The notes: generated by a model not told the origin, from the letters alone. A DNA stretch of 64,000 bases from Okeania sp. SIO2C9 (GCF_010672455.1 NZ_JAAHGO010000021.1:1-64000), one strand, 5' to 3'; positions 39,291 to 55,796 are shown, numbered from the stretch's first letter. Numbers and translations are program-made.

Positions 39291-39344
39291 TTTTTTCCTT
39301 CCCCCTTTCCTCTTCCTTCTTCCCTCTTCCCTCTTCCTTCTGCT

Positions 39345-39382
39345 ATCAAAAATCCCCTGCTATAAAAATCTATAGCAAGGGA
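39345..39382 (-). terminator. Intrinsic terminator of apcE
   Basis: On the minus strand, ATCCCTTGCTATA, loop, TATAGCAGGGGAT forms a 12-13-bp stem with one mismatch, followed by TTTTTG, 36 bases after the apcE stop codon. Confidence 0.65.
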
Positions 39383-39417
39383 TAAACGCAATTTAAAACC
39401 TCAGAAAAATAATTGAT

Positions 39418-43907
<4,490 letters not shown>

Positions 43908-44367
43908 TTAACTGAAATGATAAATATGGTAAACCTTAAGTTCTTTGAAACCTTTAGAACCTCTAAATAACCTTTTGCCAATCGGGTCAACGTATGCTTC
44001 TAACTCTGAATTAAAATATAATCTGAAATAAACTTCTTTCCAACTAATAGAAAAATTTCTTACCTTGAGATTACATAGTCGTAGACCTTCAGGAATTTAT
44101 CTCATAAAAATTCTACTTTTTGAAAATATTTATGACAATTTCAACCGTTGTATCGCACTGTTTAAATTGCCAACTTTTTCGACCCCATAGCCCCTTTTGT
44201 TCTGGATAATTATCACCACCCAATAATTCTTTAAAAAATTTTCTATAACTTCTGATAAACTCCCCAGTTAAATTCCATTGTTCCTCAGATAATTCTTCTA
44301 GTAATATGCCTAACTCAACTGCTCCAGCAATAAACAAAGCTAACTGTTTATATCTATTAACACTAAT
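43908..44367 (-). pseudogene. Broken gene of unknown family, cut by an R3 repeat
   Basis: Two minus-strand pieces in different frames read as one protein: VNRYKQLALFIAGAVELGIL and on to VEIVINIFKK (stop at 44,113), then IPEGLRLCNLKVRNFSISWK and on to KELKVYHIYHFS (stop at 43,908-43,910). A frameshift lies between 44,096 and 44,115. The upstream part is missing where an R3 element begins at 44,385. The family is not recognised. Confidence 0.45.
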
Positions 44368-44384
44368 CCCTGTTCAACAATGAA

Positions 44385-44630
44385 TAATTAGGGTTTGCTG
44401 AAAAAGTCTCATGGGTGAGGGTAGGAGACAGGAGACAGGAGACAGGAGAAATGGGGAATGAGCGATGAGGTAGAAGTAAGAATTGTCCCTCAATTTTTAT
44501 GTCATAATTATTCCAAAATACTAGCTTTTTGCAGCTATTTCCATCGAAAAGCTGGTAATTTTCCCATACCTAAAATTGCTCAAACCAATATCAGTCAATA
44601 CGCGTGATATTTATTCAGCAAAACCTAATT
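44385..44630. repeat. R3 inverted-end element
   Basis: Ends aattagggtttgctgaaa and attcagcaaaacctaatt; core of ggagaca heptamers (44,423-44,450). Confidence 0.7.
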
Positions 44631-44739
44631 AATAATTACCACTCCTTGAAAAGAAGAGGATTGACTCAAAGAAAATTTTTTCTTTATTATCCCCTTAAAA
44701 GGAGAGGCTTTAAACCACAATTTTTCGGTAATTTTCTAC
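44628..44739. repeat. R1 repeat, short form
   Basis: Begins aataattaccactccttg and ends cacaatttttcggta, joined directly to the R3 element. Confidence 0.6.
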
Positions 44740-45323
44740 TTAAAATTATCTCCATCCATTTAACAAACTCTGGAAAGTAGCGATTTTGAATATCATTTTT
44801 GCCCACAATAGTTCTTATACTTTCATTTTGCTTTTGTCGTGTATTGTACTAGAGGCGAGAAATAATTTGTCATATTATTTATAAGTTTATATTAGGAATT
44901 GACGCAATTATTGTATCTTTGTAATGGGTGCATCTCAATGCGTGAATAAAGCCAAAAACTTATCGCTTTTAGGCAACAGCTCCGAAAGGCAACAGCTCCG
45001 GAAGGGAATATATAGGAAAAAAGTATTTTTGCTTGCTATGAGATGCACCCTTTGTAATAACCTTCTTTCAAGATGAAAACGGCAAAGCTAAAAATAATTT
45101 GCAAATTTATAAATTTAAGAAATTATATATAGCAATCCTATTTCAGTTGCGGGTAAAAATATCTTTTAATTTAAAGAATAGGAAATACCGGATCTGGGAA
45201 TGCTGGTAAAAGTCTCAGAATTTTGATCTATCCTTAGATTTTTTGACAAATCATTTGGGATTGCTATATATAGCACTATAATTTTTAGCAAATATATTTA
45301 GTGACTATTAAACCTAACACAAG
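44740..45323. other. Intergenic region before the methyltransferase
   Basis: Holds an inverted pair gggtgcatctcaatg (44,928) / gagatgcaccctttg (45,040) around a ggcaacagctccggaag core. No gene. Confidence 0.4.
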
Positions 45324-46529
45324 ATGAAGAATAAATTAGATATTAGTTCTGCTGTTGAGGGACTCTACGATACTTTTCCATTTCCCCCAGACCCTTTAGT
45401 AGATGAAGCACCACCTGGATATAACTGGCGCTGGAGTTGGCCAGTAGCTTACAGTTTTTGCACTGGTCAAACACCCCAAAAACAAAATATTAGAATTTTA
45501 GATGCAGGTTGTGGTACTGGTTCTAGTACAGATTATTTGGTTCATCTTAATCCTCAAGCATCTGTAGTTGGAATTGATTTGAGTAGTGGTGCTTTACGAG
45601 TGGCCAAGGAACGGTGTAGTCGTTCGGGAGCTTCACGAGTAGAATTTCATCATCTGAGCATATATGATGTAAGCCAAATAGAAGGAGAGTTTGACTTTAT
45701 TAATTGTGTAGGAGTTCTGCATCATTTACCCGATCCAATTAGAGGTATTCAAAATCTGGCTTTGAAGTTAGCTCCTGGTGGAATTATGCACATCTTTGTT
45801 TATGCAGAGTTGGGTCGCTGGGAAATTAAACTCATGCAACAGGCGATCGCTATCCTTCAAGGTAATCAACCTAGAAATTACAAAGATGGAGTAAAAATCG
45901 GACGTCAACTTTTTGCTTCGCTACCAGAGAATAACCGTCTTGTCAAATATGAACAGGAAAGATGGGCTTTTGAAAATAAAAGAGATGAGTGTTTTGCAGA
46001 TATGTATGTCCATCCCCAAGAGATTGATTATAATATCGATACTCTGTTTGAGTTGATAGAAGCATCTGGTTTAAAGTTTCTGGGATTTTCTAATCGTGAA
46101 TACTGGAATATAGAGCGACTTATCGGAAAATCTTCCGAGTTAGTGGAAAGAGTTGTTGATTTGGACTATCGGGAACGTTATCGTTTGATTGAATTATTAG
46201 ACTCTCAGATTAGTCATTACGAGTTTTTCTTAGGTAGGCCACCTTTAGCAAAAATTGATTGGTCTGACGATCGCCTTCTATTAGCAGCAATACCTGAATT
46301 AAGCCCTTGTATTCAGGGATGGCCTAGCGAGAATATATTTGATGGTGACTATAAATTAGTAAATTTGTCAAGGGAAGAATATGAATTTCTACAAGCTTGT
46401 GATACAGAGTCTAACAGCCAATCTCCATCAACAGTAGGAGAAATATTAGCTAATGTACCAGTGGGATTAGAAATTGTGCGATCACTTCAGTCCAAACTTT
46501 TGATTCTACTAACTCCTGGTTCAAGTTAA
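45324..46529 (+). CDS. Class I SAM-dependent methyltransferase
   Basis: 401 residues. IRILDAGCGTGSSTDYL (about 56-72) is SAM motif I, VVGIDLSSGAL motif II, and INCVGVLHHLPDP the motif IV/post-motif region, all typical of the Methyltransf_11/25 fold. Residues about 1-40 (AVEGLYDTFPFPPDPLVDEA) and the C-terminal 170 residues are extra to the fold. Proteins of this layout in cyanobacteria are often described as methyltransferases with a PqqD-like or winged C-terminal part; the last 70 residues here could be that (weak). The substrate is unknown. It stands alone. Confidence 0.8.
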   Translation: MKNKLDISSAVEGLYDTFPFPPDPLVDEAPPGYNWRWSWPVAYSFCTGQTPQKQNIRILDAGCGTGSSTDYLVHLNPQASVVGIDLSSGALRVAKERCSRSGASRVEFHHLSIYDVSQIEGEFDFINCVGVLHHLPDPIRGIQNLALKLAPGGIMHIFVYAELGRWEIKLMQQAIAILQGNQPRNYKDGVKIGRQLFASLPENNRLVKYEQERWAFENKRDECFADMYVHPQEIDYNIDTLFELIEASGLKFLGFSNREYWNIERLIGKSSELVERVVDLDYRERYRLIELLDSQISHYEFFLGRPPLAKIDWSDDRLLLAAIPELSPCIQGWPSENIFDGDYKLVNLSREEYEFLQACDTESNSQSPSTVGEILANVPVGLEIVRSLQSKLLILLTPGSS

Positions 46530-46534
46530 ATGAT

Positions 46535-47190
46535 TTGGTGGTGGTGCATAGTAATGGTAGAGAGAGCTTGGTAACCCACCCCTCGCCCCTCCCCCTCCCA
46601 GGAGGGGAATGTCGGGAGTGTGGTCAGAAATTAAAAAATATATATCTTCACACGTTAGCGAGCAGGATAACCTATGATTTTATTCAAGACATTAAACATC
46701 TCCAATAATAAAAAATAAAATCAATTATCGTAGATAAATCATCAATTATTTCCCTCTACTCTGTAGGGACGTTGCATGCAACGTTCCTACTACTCCCTAC
46801 TCCCTTTTTTCCGGAGAAGTCTATTTAAAGATTTGCCTTCTAATCTCTTTTATAAATTAATTTTTCATTTTTAATTCTTTAGATAAAAACACCTTAGCCC
46901 AAAAAACTAAATACATAGCAGTCGAAGGATAAGGTTAAGGCAGTTCAAAAGTTTAAAACTCAGACAACGTAAGACTTTTCCTTCTTCCTTCTTTCTTCTT
47001 CTTTCTTCCTTCTGATATATCTTATGGTATGGGAACTTCAGCATGGTATGATTACTTTTGGTATATCTAGAAAGCAGGAGGCAGAGGGCACAAGACAAAA
47101 AAGAAAGCTAACTTTTATTATTATGTCCAGCCGTTATGCTTTGCTTGCTATAAAAAGAAGCCTGCAACTTGCGATCGGTATCTAAATTTT
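46535..47190. other. Repeat-rich gap upstream of the atp operon
   Basis: Contains an R7-type end (46,538-46,560), an R8 copy (46,688-46,826) and a perfect palindrome gacgttgcatgcaacgt (about 46,769-46,785) also found at 59,597. The atp promoter should lie in the last 100 bases. Confidence 0.5.
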
Positions 47191-47634
47191 GTGAATTTAT
47201 CTGATACATCACCAGAACCAATAACTGTTGACGATAGTAATACTCCAGAAGTTGGCACTGCAGGGGCAGAACCAAATACTTCAATGCAAGAGTATTACAA
47301 ACTGCAGCAGGAATTATATGTAATCACCTTGACAATTACAGGTATAATATTTATCTTTGTCTGGGTTTTTTACTCCCTAAACATTGCTCTTAATTATTTG
47401 ATAGGAGCAACGACAAGTGTGGTTTACTTAAGGATGTTAGCTAAAGAAGTTGAGAGTATTGGCGGGGATAAAAGAAGTGTAGGTAAAACAAGGTTAGCAA
47501 TATTTGTCGGGCTAATAATATTAGCAACTCAGTTAAATCAGCTCAAAATTTTGCCGATTTTCCTAGGGTTTCTGACTTACAAAGCAGCACTAATAATACA
47601 TGTACTGCGAACCACCTTGATGCCAAACTCATAG
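47191..47634 (+). CDS. atpI: ATP synthase subunit I (assembly factor)
   Basis: 147 residues, GTG start. Four hydrophobic segments after a soluble acidic N-terminus ([20 protein letters not shown] is the first). Position just before the a subunit and the topology identify it as the cyanobacterial ATP synthase I protein, thought to help assemble the c-ring. Sequence conservation in this family is low, so position is the main evidence. First gene of the operon. Confidence 0.8.
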   Translation: MNLSDTSPEPITVDDSNTPEVGTAGAEPNTSMQEYYKLQQELYVITLTITGIIFIFVWVFYSLNIALNYLIGATTSVVYLRMLAKEVESIGGDKRSVGKTRLAIFVGLIILATQLNQLKILPIFLGFLTYKAALIIHVLRTTLMPNS

Positions 47635-47700
47635 CAATTCAAGCTAATTCTAATTGTTGAAAAATCCACTTGATATAAATCGGGAAGCCTGAGAATCAAA

Positions 47701-48450
47701 ATGCTAGATATTTTGCATACTATTAACTATTTACCTCTGGCTGAACTAGAAGTTGGCCAGCATTTTTACTGGGAGCTAGGCAGCCTCAAAATACATGGGC
47801 AAATTTTACTCACATCCTGGTTTGTAATTGCCTTGATAGTCTTGGCTGCCTTAACAGCAACACTCAATGTGCAGCGAATTCCTAGTGGGATGCAAAATTT
47901 CATGGAGTACATCCTGGAATTTATACGCAGCCTAACAAAAGACCAGATTGGTGAAAAAGATTATCGCCCTTGGGTGCCATTTGTTGGTACCTTGTTCCTA
48001 TTTATATTTGTGTCAAATTGGTCAGGAGCGCTAGTACCATGGAAGGTAATAGAACTACCTGCGGGAGAACTTGCTGCCCCCACAAGTGACATTAATACAA
48101 CAGTGGCATTGGCACTACTGACTTCCATAGCATATTTTTATGCAGGTATCAGCAAAAAAGGCTTAGGATATTTTGCGGGTTATGCTGAACCAGTACCATT
48201 TATGGTCCCCTTTAAGATCATAGAAGATTTTACCAAGCCTTTGTCCCTAAGCTTCCGTTTATTTGGTAATATTCTTGCCGATGAATTGGTTGTGGGAGTG
48301 CTAGTTCTGTTAGTACCTCTGTTTATTCCTCTACCACTAATGGTTTTGGGTCTATTTTTAAGTGCTATTCAAGCACTAATTTTTGCAACCCTAGCTGCTA
48401 ACTACATCGGAGAAGCGTTAGAAGAACACGGCGCAGAACATCACGATTAA
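47701..48450 (+). CDS. atpB: ATP synthase F0 subunit a
   Basis: 249 residues, with five to six membrane helices. [20 protein letters not shown] carries the essential arginine of the proton half-channel. The C-terminal [16 protein letters not shown] is typical of the cyanobacterial/chloroplast form. Forms the stator side of the proton channel with the c-ring in the thylakoid membrane. It is followed by a 528-bp gap instead of the usual short spacer before the c-subunit gene. Confidence 0.97.
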   Translation: MLDILHTINYLPLAELEVGQHFYWELGSLKIHGQILLTSWFVIALIVLAALTATLNVQRIPSGMQNFMEYILEFIRSLTKDQIGEKDYRPWVPFVGTLFLFIFVSNWSGALVPWKVIELPAGELAAPTSDINTTVALALLTSIAYFYAGISKKGLGYFAGYAEPVPFMVPFKIIEDFTKPLSLSFRLFGNILADELVVGVLVLLVPLFIPLPLMVLGLFLSAIQALIFATLAANYIGEALEEHGAEHHD

Positions 48451-48627
48451 GAGTTAGGTGAGTAGTAGAAAAAAAAGTTGCTCAAAAATAACTCAAAGTC
48501 TGGTATTCTAAGCTGTTAGTGGGATGAATTATCGCCAGATTCACGGAAACTGGAAATGGTAGAGCAATAAGTCCCCACCAAAAAACAAGTAAAATTTAGA
48601 ATGGATGAGTGATGTGAGGTAAAAGCA
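48451..48627. other. Spacer upstream of the 48.6-kb element
   Basis: Spacer between atpB and atpE, no ORF; part may be native leader of atpE. Confidence 0.4.
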
Positions 48628-48852
48628 TGAAACTTGAACAAGTTCAAGTTTCAGACTCCACTGCATTCATTATTTAGGCTGCGGGACTCGCAGTTTCAGT
48701 CTGTAGAGCGACCGTAAGACCCGAAGGGAGTAAATCTCGGAAGGCAGGTGCTATGTTAGCGGATCTCCTCCGGAGGAGGAAACAGAAAGCCCCTAACAGT
48801 AATGTTAAGGAATCCCGCGCTGTCTAGTAGAGCAGCGTCGGGAGGATGTCAA
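48628..48852 (+). mobile_element. IS200/IS605-type remnant between atpB and atpE
   Basis: A perfect 12-bp-stem hairpin (tgaaacttgaac / gttcaagtttca, 48,628-48,653) may be the left end. The rest folds readily: gcgggactcgc, cctccggagg (48,766-48,776), and the terminal hairpin tcccgcgctg...cagcgtcggga (48,813-48,843), followed by ggatgtcaa. This right-end form is shared with 38,237-38,279 (minus strand). No TnpA or TnpB. It could be transcribed as an omega-RNA-like transcript within the atp mRNA. Confidence 0.65.
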
Positions 48853-48954
48853 CACATCAGTTCATCGAAAAAAGTGACTATTGTGTATGTTGTAGTTGAT
48901 TACGCAAAAGTGTAATCAATATAGTTCTAGTTAATCGTCAAGTTTGTACTTTAG

Positions 48955-49224
<270 letters not shown>

Positions 49225-49251
49225 ACAACCCTAATTATAGAAAATAGGGAT

Positions 49252-49292
49252 TTTAGATTTTTGATTTTGGAGATCGAAAATCTAAAATCTTT
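49252..49292 (+). promoter_or_regulatory. Hairpin after atpE
   Basis: GATTTTAGATTTT and AAAATCTAAAATC form a perfect 13-bp stem with no T-run after it. It may be a partial terminator or an mRNA-stabilising structure favouring the c-subunit message. Confidence 0.45.
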
Positions 49293-49533
49293 AAAAAGCG
49301 TTCAGCAGTTCAGCAGTTCAGCAGTCAGCTTGGTGCGGAAAGCGGATCATTCCGTTCCGGAAAGAGGATGATCAACCCCTCCTAAAATTAAGCGACAAGC
49401 TCGCGTGTCGGGGATGTTTTACCCAAGCTTTAAGATACCCAAGCAAATTTTTAGGCTGATAGCTGAAGCGCTAATAGCTGATAGCTAGTTAAACCCTACT
49501 TAAACTATGGGAACCACCTAAAGATTAGAGAAA
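49293..49533. other. Repeat-bearing spacer atpE-atpF'
   Basis: Contains gttcagca repeats, cattccgttccgg module sequence, and a 'ctcctaaaattaagcgacaag' segment that recurs at about 53,097 in the atpA-atpC gap. Confidence 0.5.
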
Positions 49534-50019
49534 ATGATAAATTGGACAATATTACTAGCCGTTGAAGAAGTAGCAGAAAAGGGTGGTTTGTTTGACATTA
49601 ATGCAACTCTACCCTTAATGGCAATTCAGTTTCTGATTCTGGCTTTTGTGTTGGATAAAATTTTTTACAAACCACTGGGTAAAGCTATAGATTCTCGTGC
49701 AGATTATATCCGCGACAATCAAATCAAAGCACAAGAGGGTTTGGCAAAGACAAAAAAATTAGCTGAACAATACGAGCAAGACCTAGCAGAAACTCGTAAA
49801 AAATCTCAAGCAATTATTACTGAAGCTCAAGCAACAGCTCAGAAAATAGTAGCCGAAAAAGTGGCTCAAGCTCAACAAGAAGCACAAGCCAAAAGAGAAC
49901 AAGCAGCTAAAGAAATAGAAGAGCAAAAGCAAGCAGCTTTGCAACAGTTAGAAGAACAGGTAGACTCTTTGAGCCGCCAAATTCTAGAAAAACTATTAGG
50001 ACCAGAATTGGTCAGATAG
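49534..50019 (+). CDS. atpF2: ATP synthase F0 subunit b'
   Basis: 161 residues: one N-terminal membrane helix ([19 protein letters not shown]) and a long charged coiled coil ([20 protein letters not shown]). Photosynthetic bacteria have b and b' as a heterodimeric peripheral stalk, and this is the b' by position before atpF (also called atpG in cyanobacteria). Confidence 0.93.
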   Translation: MINWTILLAVEEVAEKGGLFDINATLPLMAIQFLILAFVLDKIFYKPLGKAIDSRADYIRDNQIKAQEGLAKTKKLAEQYEQDLAETRKKSQAIITEAQATAQKIVAEKVAQAQQEAQAKREQAAKEIEEQKQAALQQLEEQVDSLSRQILEKLLGPELVR

Positions 50020-50110
50020 CCAAAGAAAATTCCAGGTTGAAAAGTTGAGCTATTGATCGTAAAACTCAGCATACAACAAGATAATTTAAGGCTAACTATC
50101 ACAGGATATC

Positions 50111-50644
50111 ATGGTAAATGTTTTATGGCTAGCCACAGAAGCTAGCGCAGAAGAAGGTTTCGGTTTAAACCTGGATCTTTTAGACACTAACCTAATTAAT
50201 TTAGGAATTTTGATTGTAGTTTTAATTTATTTTGGGCGAGGTTTTATTGGGAAAATTCTTAGTGAAAGACGCGCCACTATTGAACAAGCAATCAAAGAAG
50301 CAGAAAAACGTCAACAAGAAGCAGCATCAGCTCTAGCAGCTCAACAACAAAAGTTGACCCAAGCTCAAGTAGAGGCCGAAAAAATTCTAGCCACTGCTGA
50401 AACAAGAGCACAGGAAGTCAAGCAAAAAATTGAGCAACAGGCAGAACAAGATATTGAGCGGATGAAAGCTACTGCTAGCCAAGAGATGGACTCGGAAAGA
50501 GATAAAGCAATTGCCCAACTGCGCTCAATTGTAGCATCTAAAGCATTGGCACAAGTAGAATCTCGCCTCAAAGAAACTTTAGATGAGAATGCCCAGCAAC
50601 AATTAATAGATCGTAGTCTGGGGTTATTAGGAGGTCAATCATGA
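50111..50644 (+). CDS. atpF: ATP synthase F0 subunit b
   Basis: 177 residues: membrane helix [20 protein letters not shown], then a coiled-coil stalk. Overlaps the delta gene by four bases (ATGA), so the two are translationally coupled. Confidence 0.95.
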   Translation: MVNVLWLATEASAEEGFGLNLDLLDTNLINLGILIVVLIYFGRGFIGKILSERRATIEQAIKEAEKRQQEAASALAAQQQKLTQAQVEAEKILATAETRAQEVKQKIEQQAEQDIERMKATASQEMDSERDKAIAQLRSIVASKALAQVESRLKETLDENAQQQLIDRSLGLLGGQS

Positions 50645-51186
50645 CTGTAATTGCTGGTGAAATTGTAGAACCCTACGCAGCAGCTCTAATGTCCTTGGCT
50701 AAATCAAAAGACCTTGCTGAGAGGTTTGGGGAAGATATACGTTCCCTGATTAATATTATGGATGAATCCCCAGAATTGAAGCAATTTATGGGAAATCCAA
50801 TTATTAAACCAGAAGACAAAAAAACAGTGCTGCAACGCATGATGGGCGATGAAGTAAATCCCTATATGCGTAATTTTTTAATGCTGCTAGTTGATAGAGG
50901 TCGGATTATTTTTCTAGAAGAGATAGGGAAAAAATACCTAGCACTATTGCGAGAACTAAATCAAACTGTTCTAGCAGAAGTGACCTCCGCAGTAGAATTA
51001 AACGAAGACCAAAAAAATACAGTCCGCGAACGAGTCAAATCAATGACTGATGCAAGAGATGTAGATATTGAAACCAAAATCGATTCAAGTTTACTCGGTG
51101 GTGTCATTATCAAAATAGGCTCTCAGATAATTGACTCTAGTCTGCAAGGACAACTACGCCGAATTGGCATCAGCCTCAAAGCATAA
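50641..51186 (+). CDS. atpH: ATP synthase F1 subunit delta
   Basis: 181 residues. N-terminal helical bundle ([20 protein letters not shown]) and C-terminal [20 protein letters not shown], the OSCP/delta signature. Connects the peripheral stalk to the top of F1. Called atpD in some cyanobacterial schemes. Starts inside the end of atpF. Confidence 0.95.
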   Translation: MTVIAGEIVEPYAAALMSLAKSKDLAERFGEDIRSLINIMDESPELKQFMGNPIIKPEDKKTVLQRMMGDEVNPYMRNFLMLLVDRGRIIFLEEIGKKYLALLRELNQTVLAEVTSAVELNEDQKNTVRERVKSMTDARDVDIETKIDSSLLGGVIIKIGSQIIDSSLQGQLRRIGISLKA

Positions 51187-51225
51187 TTCGCTCATTTTTT
51201 GTAAATAAAAAAGACTGGACAATAA

Positions 51226-52752
<1,527 letters not shown>

Positions 52753-52774
52753 ATTAGTTAAACTGTCGAGAAAC

Positions 52775-52978
52775 CTCACACCATAATTTTCAATTTGGTG
52801 TGAGATGAATCGGCGGTAAGCGTAAAATCTGATTGCGGAGCTAGGCGCGTAGTTTTTCGATCTGCAAAAAGGGCGGTGGGGCATCCCGTTCTTAAAGCTC
52901 GTGGAGTCCGATGCAATAGCAGGACTGCGAAGCGAGAAGCCTACACTATACCGAATGGTTAGTGTGGGAGTATGTCAC
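52775..52978 (+). mobile_element. IS200/IS605-type remnant between atpA and atpC
   Basis: Left hairpin CTCACACCA (52,775-52,783) / TGGTGTGAG (52,796-52,804), a structured middle, and right hairpin CCTACACTA (52,940-52,948) / TTAGTGTGG (52,959-52,967) followed by GAGTATGTCA. The right-end form is that of IS605-type elements. No ORF. The left hairpin could also act as an atpA terminator. Confidence 0.55.
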
Positions 52979-52984
52979 TTGTTA

Positions 52985-53354
52985 ATGCTCAAAAGCAACT
53001 AGCCACTAATTATTAAAAAGCATTTCCTAACGGAATGCTCCGCAAACAGCAGTTCAGCAATCAGCGGTCAGCTTTTTAGAAGGGAATTTAAACCCCTCCT
53101 AAAATTAAGCGACAAGCCAGAATTCGGGCATATTTTACCCAAGCTTGGACGTTCCGGAATGCTCCGCAAACTGGTGCCTAACTATATCACAAATTTTTCG
53201 GCTGATAGCTGATAGCTAGTTAATTAGATTTAGTAATTAAGACTAATTCGCACTTAATTTATAGGCCAACCTCTATAGATTTATTGAAAAAAAGGGTTGA
53301 GAGTTCCCTTCTTCTTTCTTCCTTGTTACTTCTTACTCCTTCCTACACAAAATC
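52985..53354. repeat. Repeat debris before the gamma gene
   Basis: Two copies of the module cggaatgctccgcaaac (53,031 and 53,154), a segment shared with 49,377-49,440 (cctcctaaaattaagcgaca), and a 'gctgatagctagttaa' pair. Confidence 0.55.
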
Positions 53355-54302
53355 ATGCCTAATTTAAAAGCTATTCGCGATCGCATCAACTCGGTCAAAA
53401 ACACTAAAAAAATTACAGAAGCAATGCGCTTAGTGGCCGCTGCTAAAGTACGTCGTGCCCAAGAACAAGTTATTAATACTCGGCCTTTTGCCGACCGCCT
53501 TGCTCAAGTTTTATATGGACTTGCCGAACGTTTACAATTTGAAAGTGTAGATTTACCCCTACTAAAACAAAGGGAAGTTAAAACAGTAGGGTTATTAGTG
53601 ATTTCTGGAAATCGTGGTCTGTGTGGTAGCTATAACAGCAGTATCATTAAACGTGCAGAAATTAGAGCTAGTGAACTAACACAGCAAGGAATAGATTATA
53701 AATATTTGTTGGTCGGACGTAAAGCAATTCAATATTTCCAGCGTCGGGAAGCTCCGATTTTAAGCACTTACGATAATCCTGAAAAAATTCCTACAGCTGA
53801 TGACGCTTCTGCAGTTACTGATGAAGTACTATCTGCTTTTCTCTCAGGAACAATAGATAGAGTAGAGTTAATCTATACTAAATTTATTTCCCTAATTAGC
53901 TCTAAACCAGTTATTCAAACTCTTTTGCCTCTAGACCCTCAAGGTTTAGAAGTTCAAGATGATGAAATTTTTCGTTTAACAACTCAAGGTGGTCACTTAG
54001 AAGTATCACGGGACAAAGTAACATCACCTACTAAAAGCTTTCCCCGCGATATGATTTTTGAGCAAGACCCAACTCAAATTTTAGAAGCTCTCTTGCCATT
54101 ATTTTTAACTAACCAGTTATTGAGGGCGTGGCAAGAATCATCTGCTAGTGAGTTAGCATCTCGGATGACAGCAATGAGTAATGCTAGTGATAATGCTAGT
54201 GAATTAGTTGGTACATTAACTCTTTCCTATAACAAAGCTCGGCAAGCTGCTATTACTCAAGAAATTCTGGAAGTTGTGGGTGGTGCTAGTGCTTTAGAAT
54301 AA
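53355..54302 (+). CDS. atpC: ATP synthase F1 subunit gamma
   Basis: 315 residues, the cyanobacterial length. N-terminal [20 protein letters not shown] and C-terminal [20 protein letters not shown] form the central rotor coiled coil. The gene is atpC in cyanobacterial naming (atpG in E. coli naming). The chloroplast regulatory cysteine loop is absent; the shorter cyanobacterial insert is present near residues 195-230. Last gene of the operon; beta and epsilon are not here, as is usual in cyanobacteria. Confidence 0.97.
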   Translation: MPNLKAIRDRINSVKNTKKITEAMRLVAAAKVRRAQEQVINTRPFADRLAQVLYGLAERLQFESVDLPLLKQREVKTVGLLVISGNRGLCGSYNSSIIKRAEIRASELTQQGIDYKYLLVGRKAIQYFQRREAPILSTYDNPEKIPTADDASAVTDEVLSAFLSGTIDRVELIYTKFISLISSKPVIQTLLPLDPQGLEVQDDEIFRLTTQGGHLEVSRDKVTSPTKSFPRDMIFEQDPTQILEALLPLFLTNQLLRAWQESSASELASRMTAMSNASDNASELVGTLTLSYNKARQAAITQEILEVVGGASALE

Positions 54303-54333
54303 TAGGCTACTTTGGAAAATTATTTATGTTGTT

Positions 54334-54368
54334 AATACGTCTGGGATGACTCAGGCGTATTTTTTTTC
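54334..54368 (+). terminator. Intrinsic terminator of the atp operon
   Basis: ATACGTCTG and CAGGCGTAT form a 9-bp stem (one G-T pair) with loop GGATGACT, followed by eight T. It lies 35 bases after the gamma stop codon. Confidence 0.85.
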
Positions 54369-54371
54369 TTA

Positions 54372-54606
54372 TTTAGGGCTTGCTGATTAATTATAAAAGT
54401 ATTGATATATAAAGGTTTGAACACTTTGAGGGTTGAATTGCAGTGCTCGTGTTTCAGTTGAAAACGCTCAAAAAGCTAGTATTTTGGGCTGACTATGGCA
54501 GAAAAATCAAGGGATAATTCTTACTCCTACCTCCTCGCTCCCAAGCCATTTCTCCTGACTCCTGACTTCTCCCCCTGCTAAAAGACTAGTGAAGCGCAAA
54601 CCCTAT
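54372..54606. repeat. R3 inverted-end element
   Basis: Ends ttagggcttgctgattaa and gcgcaaaccctattt. Intact at the actagtg site that holds an insertion in the copy at 33,229-33,665. Confidence 0.7.
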
Positions 54607-54659
54607 TTATTGAGAGTAGGGAAAAGGCCGCAGCGGTGCGACTCCGCAGGGTACGACAA

Positions 54660-54796
54660 ATTTACCGAATAATTAAGGTTGAAAGCCTCTTGTTTAAAGG
54701 AGAAACAAGAAAAAATTTTCTTTTGAGTCAATCCTCCTCTTTTGAAGGAGAGGTAATTGTTAATTATTAATTATTAATTATTAATTATTGAACTGG
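54660..54796. repeat. R1 repeat, short form
   Basis: Begins ttaccgaataattaagg and ends ggtaattgttaattattaat, lacking the ccaatcgaccaag core. Confidence 0.6.
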
Positions 54797-54970
54797 TAGC
54801 CTACTATTAGATTTGAAGCAACAGTGGAAAAAATATTTCCCTGTCTTATACCAATTTTAAAAAAGATAGTGGCAGTAGAATAAGTATAAAACTGTGAAGA
54901 GATTTGCTCAGGCAACAGGAAGCAAATGTAGAAATGGCTGTTTGTCAAAACACAATTATTTAGTGGGATT

Positions 54971-55095
54971 TATATCATGTTCGGATAATCAGTTATAAAA
55001 AAACTTCTGGCCTTGAACCAATATTCCCTTCAGCATAAGTGCCCTCAGCATAGCTGCCTTCCTTCCTACAAAGTGTAAATATTCAACTGAACATA
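54971..55095. repeat. R2-ended element
   Basis: Ends tatatcatgttcggataatc and aactgaacataatatt; core differs from the purine-tract copies. Confidence 0.55.
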
Positions 55096-55224
55096 ATATT
55101 ACACAATTTTTAGAGCTTTAATATAGCCTAAACTCTCTTTGTGACGGGCAAATACGTCTATGTTTTCACTTAACCAATCAAAGGATATGTCTAATATATC
55201 TAGTTTAAATGTTGAAAAAACTTA

Positions 55225-55719
55225 TTACACATATTTATAAGCTCGTTTTGCCATCACAGGTTTAAATTGAGTATCTACAAACTGCACTGGCTCAAAGGTA
55301 TCTATCCACAAATGAGCGCCACAACTTGCTGGATTTAGTGGTCGATAAACTATACGACAAGGACCCTGAATTTCTAACTGAAAACCTAAATAGTTACCTT
55401 TTCCATGCTTCAAAGCGATTACTGGTTTCAATTGGTCTAGCGCTATTTGAGGATTTTTATTTATTTTTTTGCGATTTGCTTGAATTTTTTGCTGATTAAC
55501 ATGGATCATCGTTGGCTTCTGTCGCTGTCGATGATACCACATACCTTTAGGACCTCTAGTCCCTGGTATGACAACAGGCATTTGGCCATAAAGAGGAATT
55601 CGCCAAAATCCCTTGTGTTTATAAGCGCCTTTGATTCTACCTTGAGAAAGTAAAACTCTGACGCGTTGACAACAGATACCTAATAAAAAAGCTGCTTCTC
55701 TAGTTCCGATAATAGTCAT
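55225..55719 (-). CDS. HTH (excisionase-like) domain protein
   Basis: 164 residues. Residues about 1-45 (TREAAFLLGICCQRVRVLLS, then GRIKGAYKHKGFWRIPL) match the MerR/excisionase-type winged helix-turn-helix. The remaining part is basic and cyanobacterial in type: WYHRQRQKPTMIHVNQQKIQ, then an alpha/beta tail. Likely a DNA-binding protein; target unknown. It is divergent from aroE with only 77 bp between the two starts, so it may act on the shared promoter region (inference). No phage or integrase gene is adjacent, so a role as a true excisionase is unlikely. Confidence 0.65.
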   Translation of the reverse strand: MTIIGTREAAFLLGICCQRVRVLLSQGRIKGAYKHKGFWRIPLYGQMPVVIPGTRGPKGMWYHRQRQKPTMIHVNQQKIQANRKKINKNPQIALDQLKPVIALKHGKGNYLGFQLEIQGPCRIVYRPLNPASCGAHLWIDTFEPVQFVDTQFKPVMAKRAYKYV

Positions 55720-55796
55720 TTTTACTATAGCACTATAGTTTTTGTTGTTTAATTTCTATAAAATAAATTATAGCAATTTTTACTTATATTTCCCAA

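Noticed and set aside
55225-55719. Prophage excisionase
   Set aside because: HTH is excisionase-like, but there is no integrase, attachment site or phage gene, and the protein is twice the size of an excisionase.
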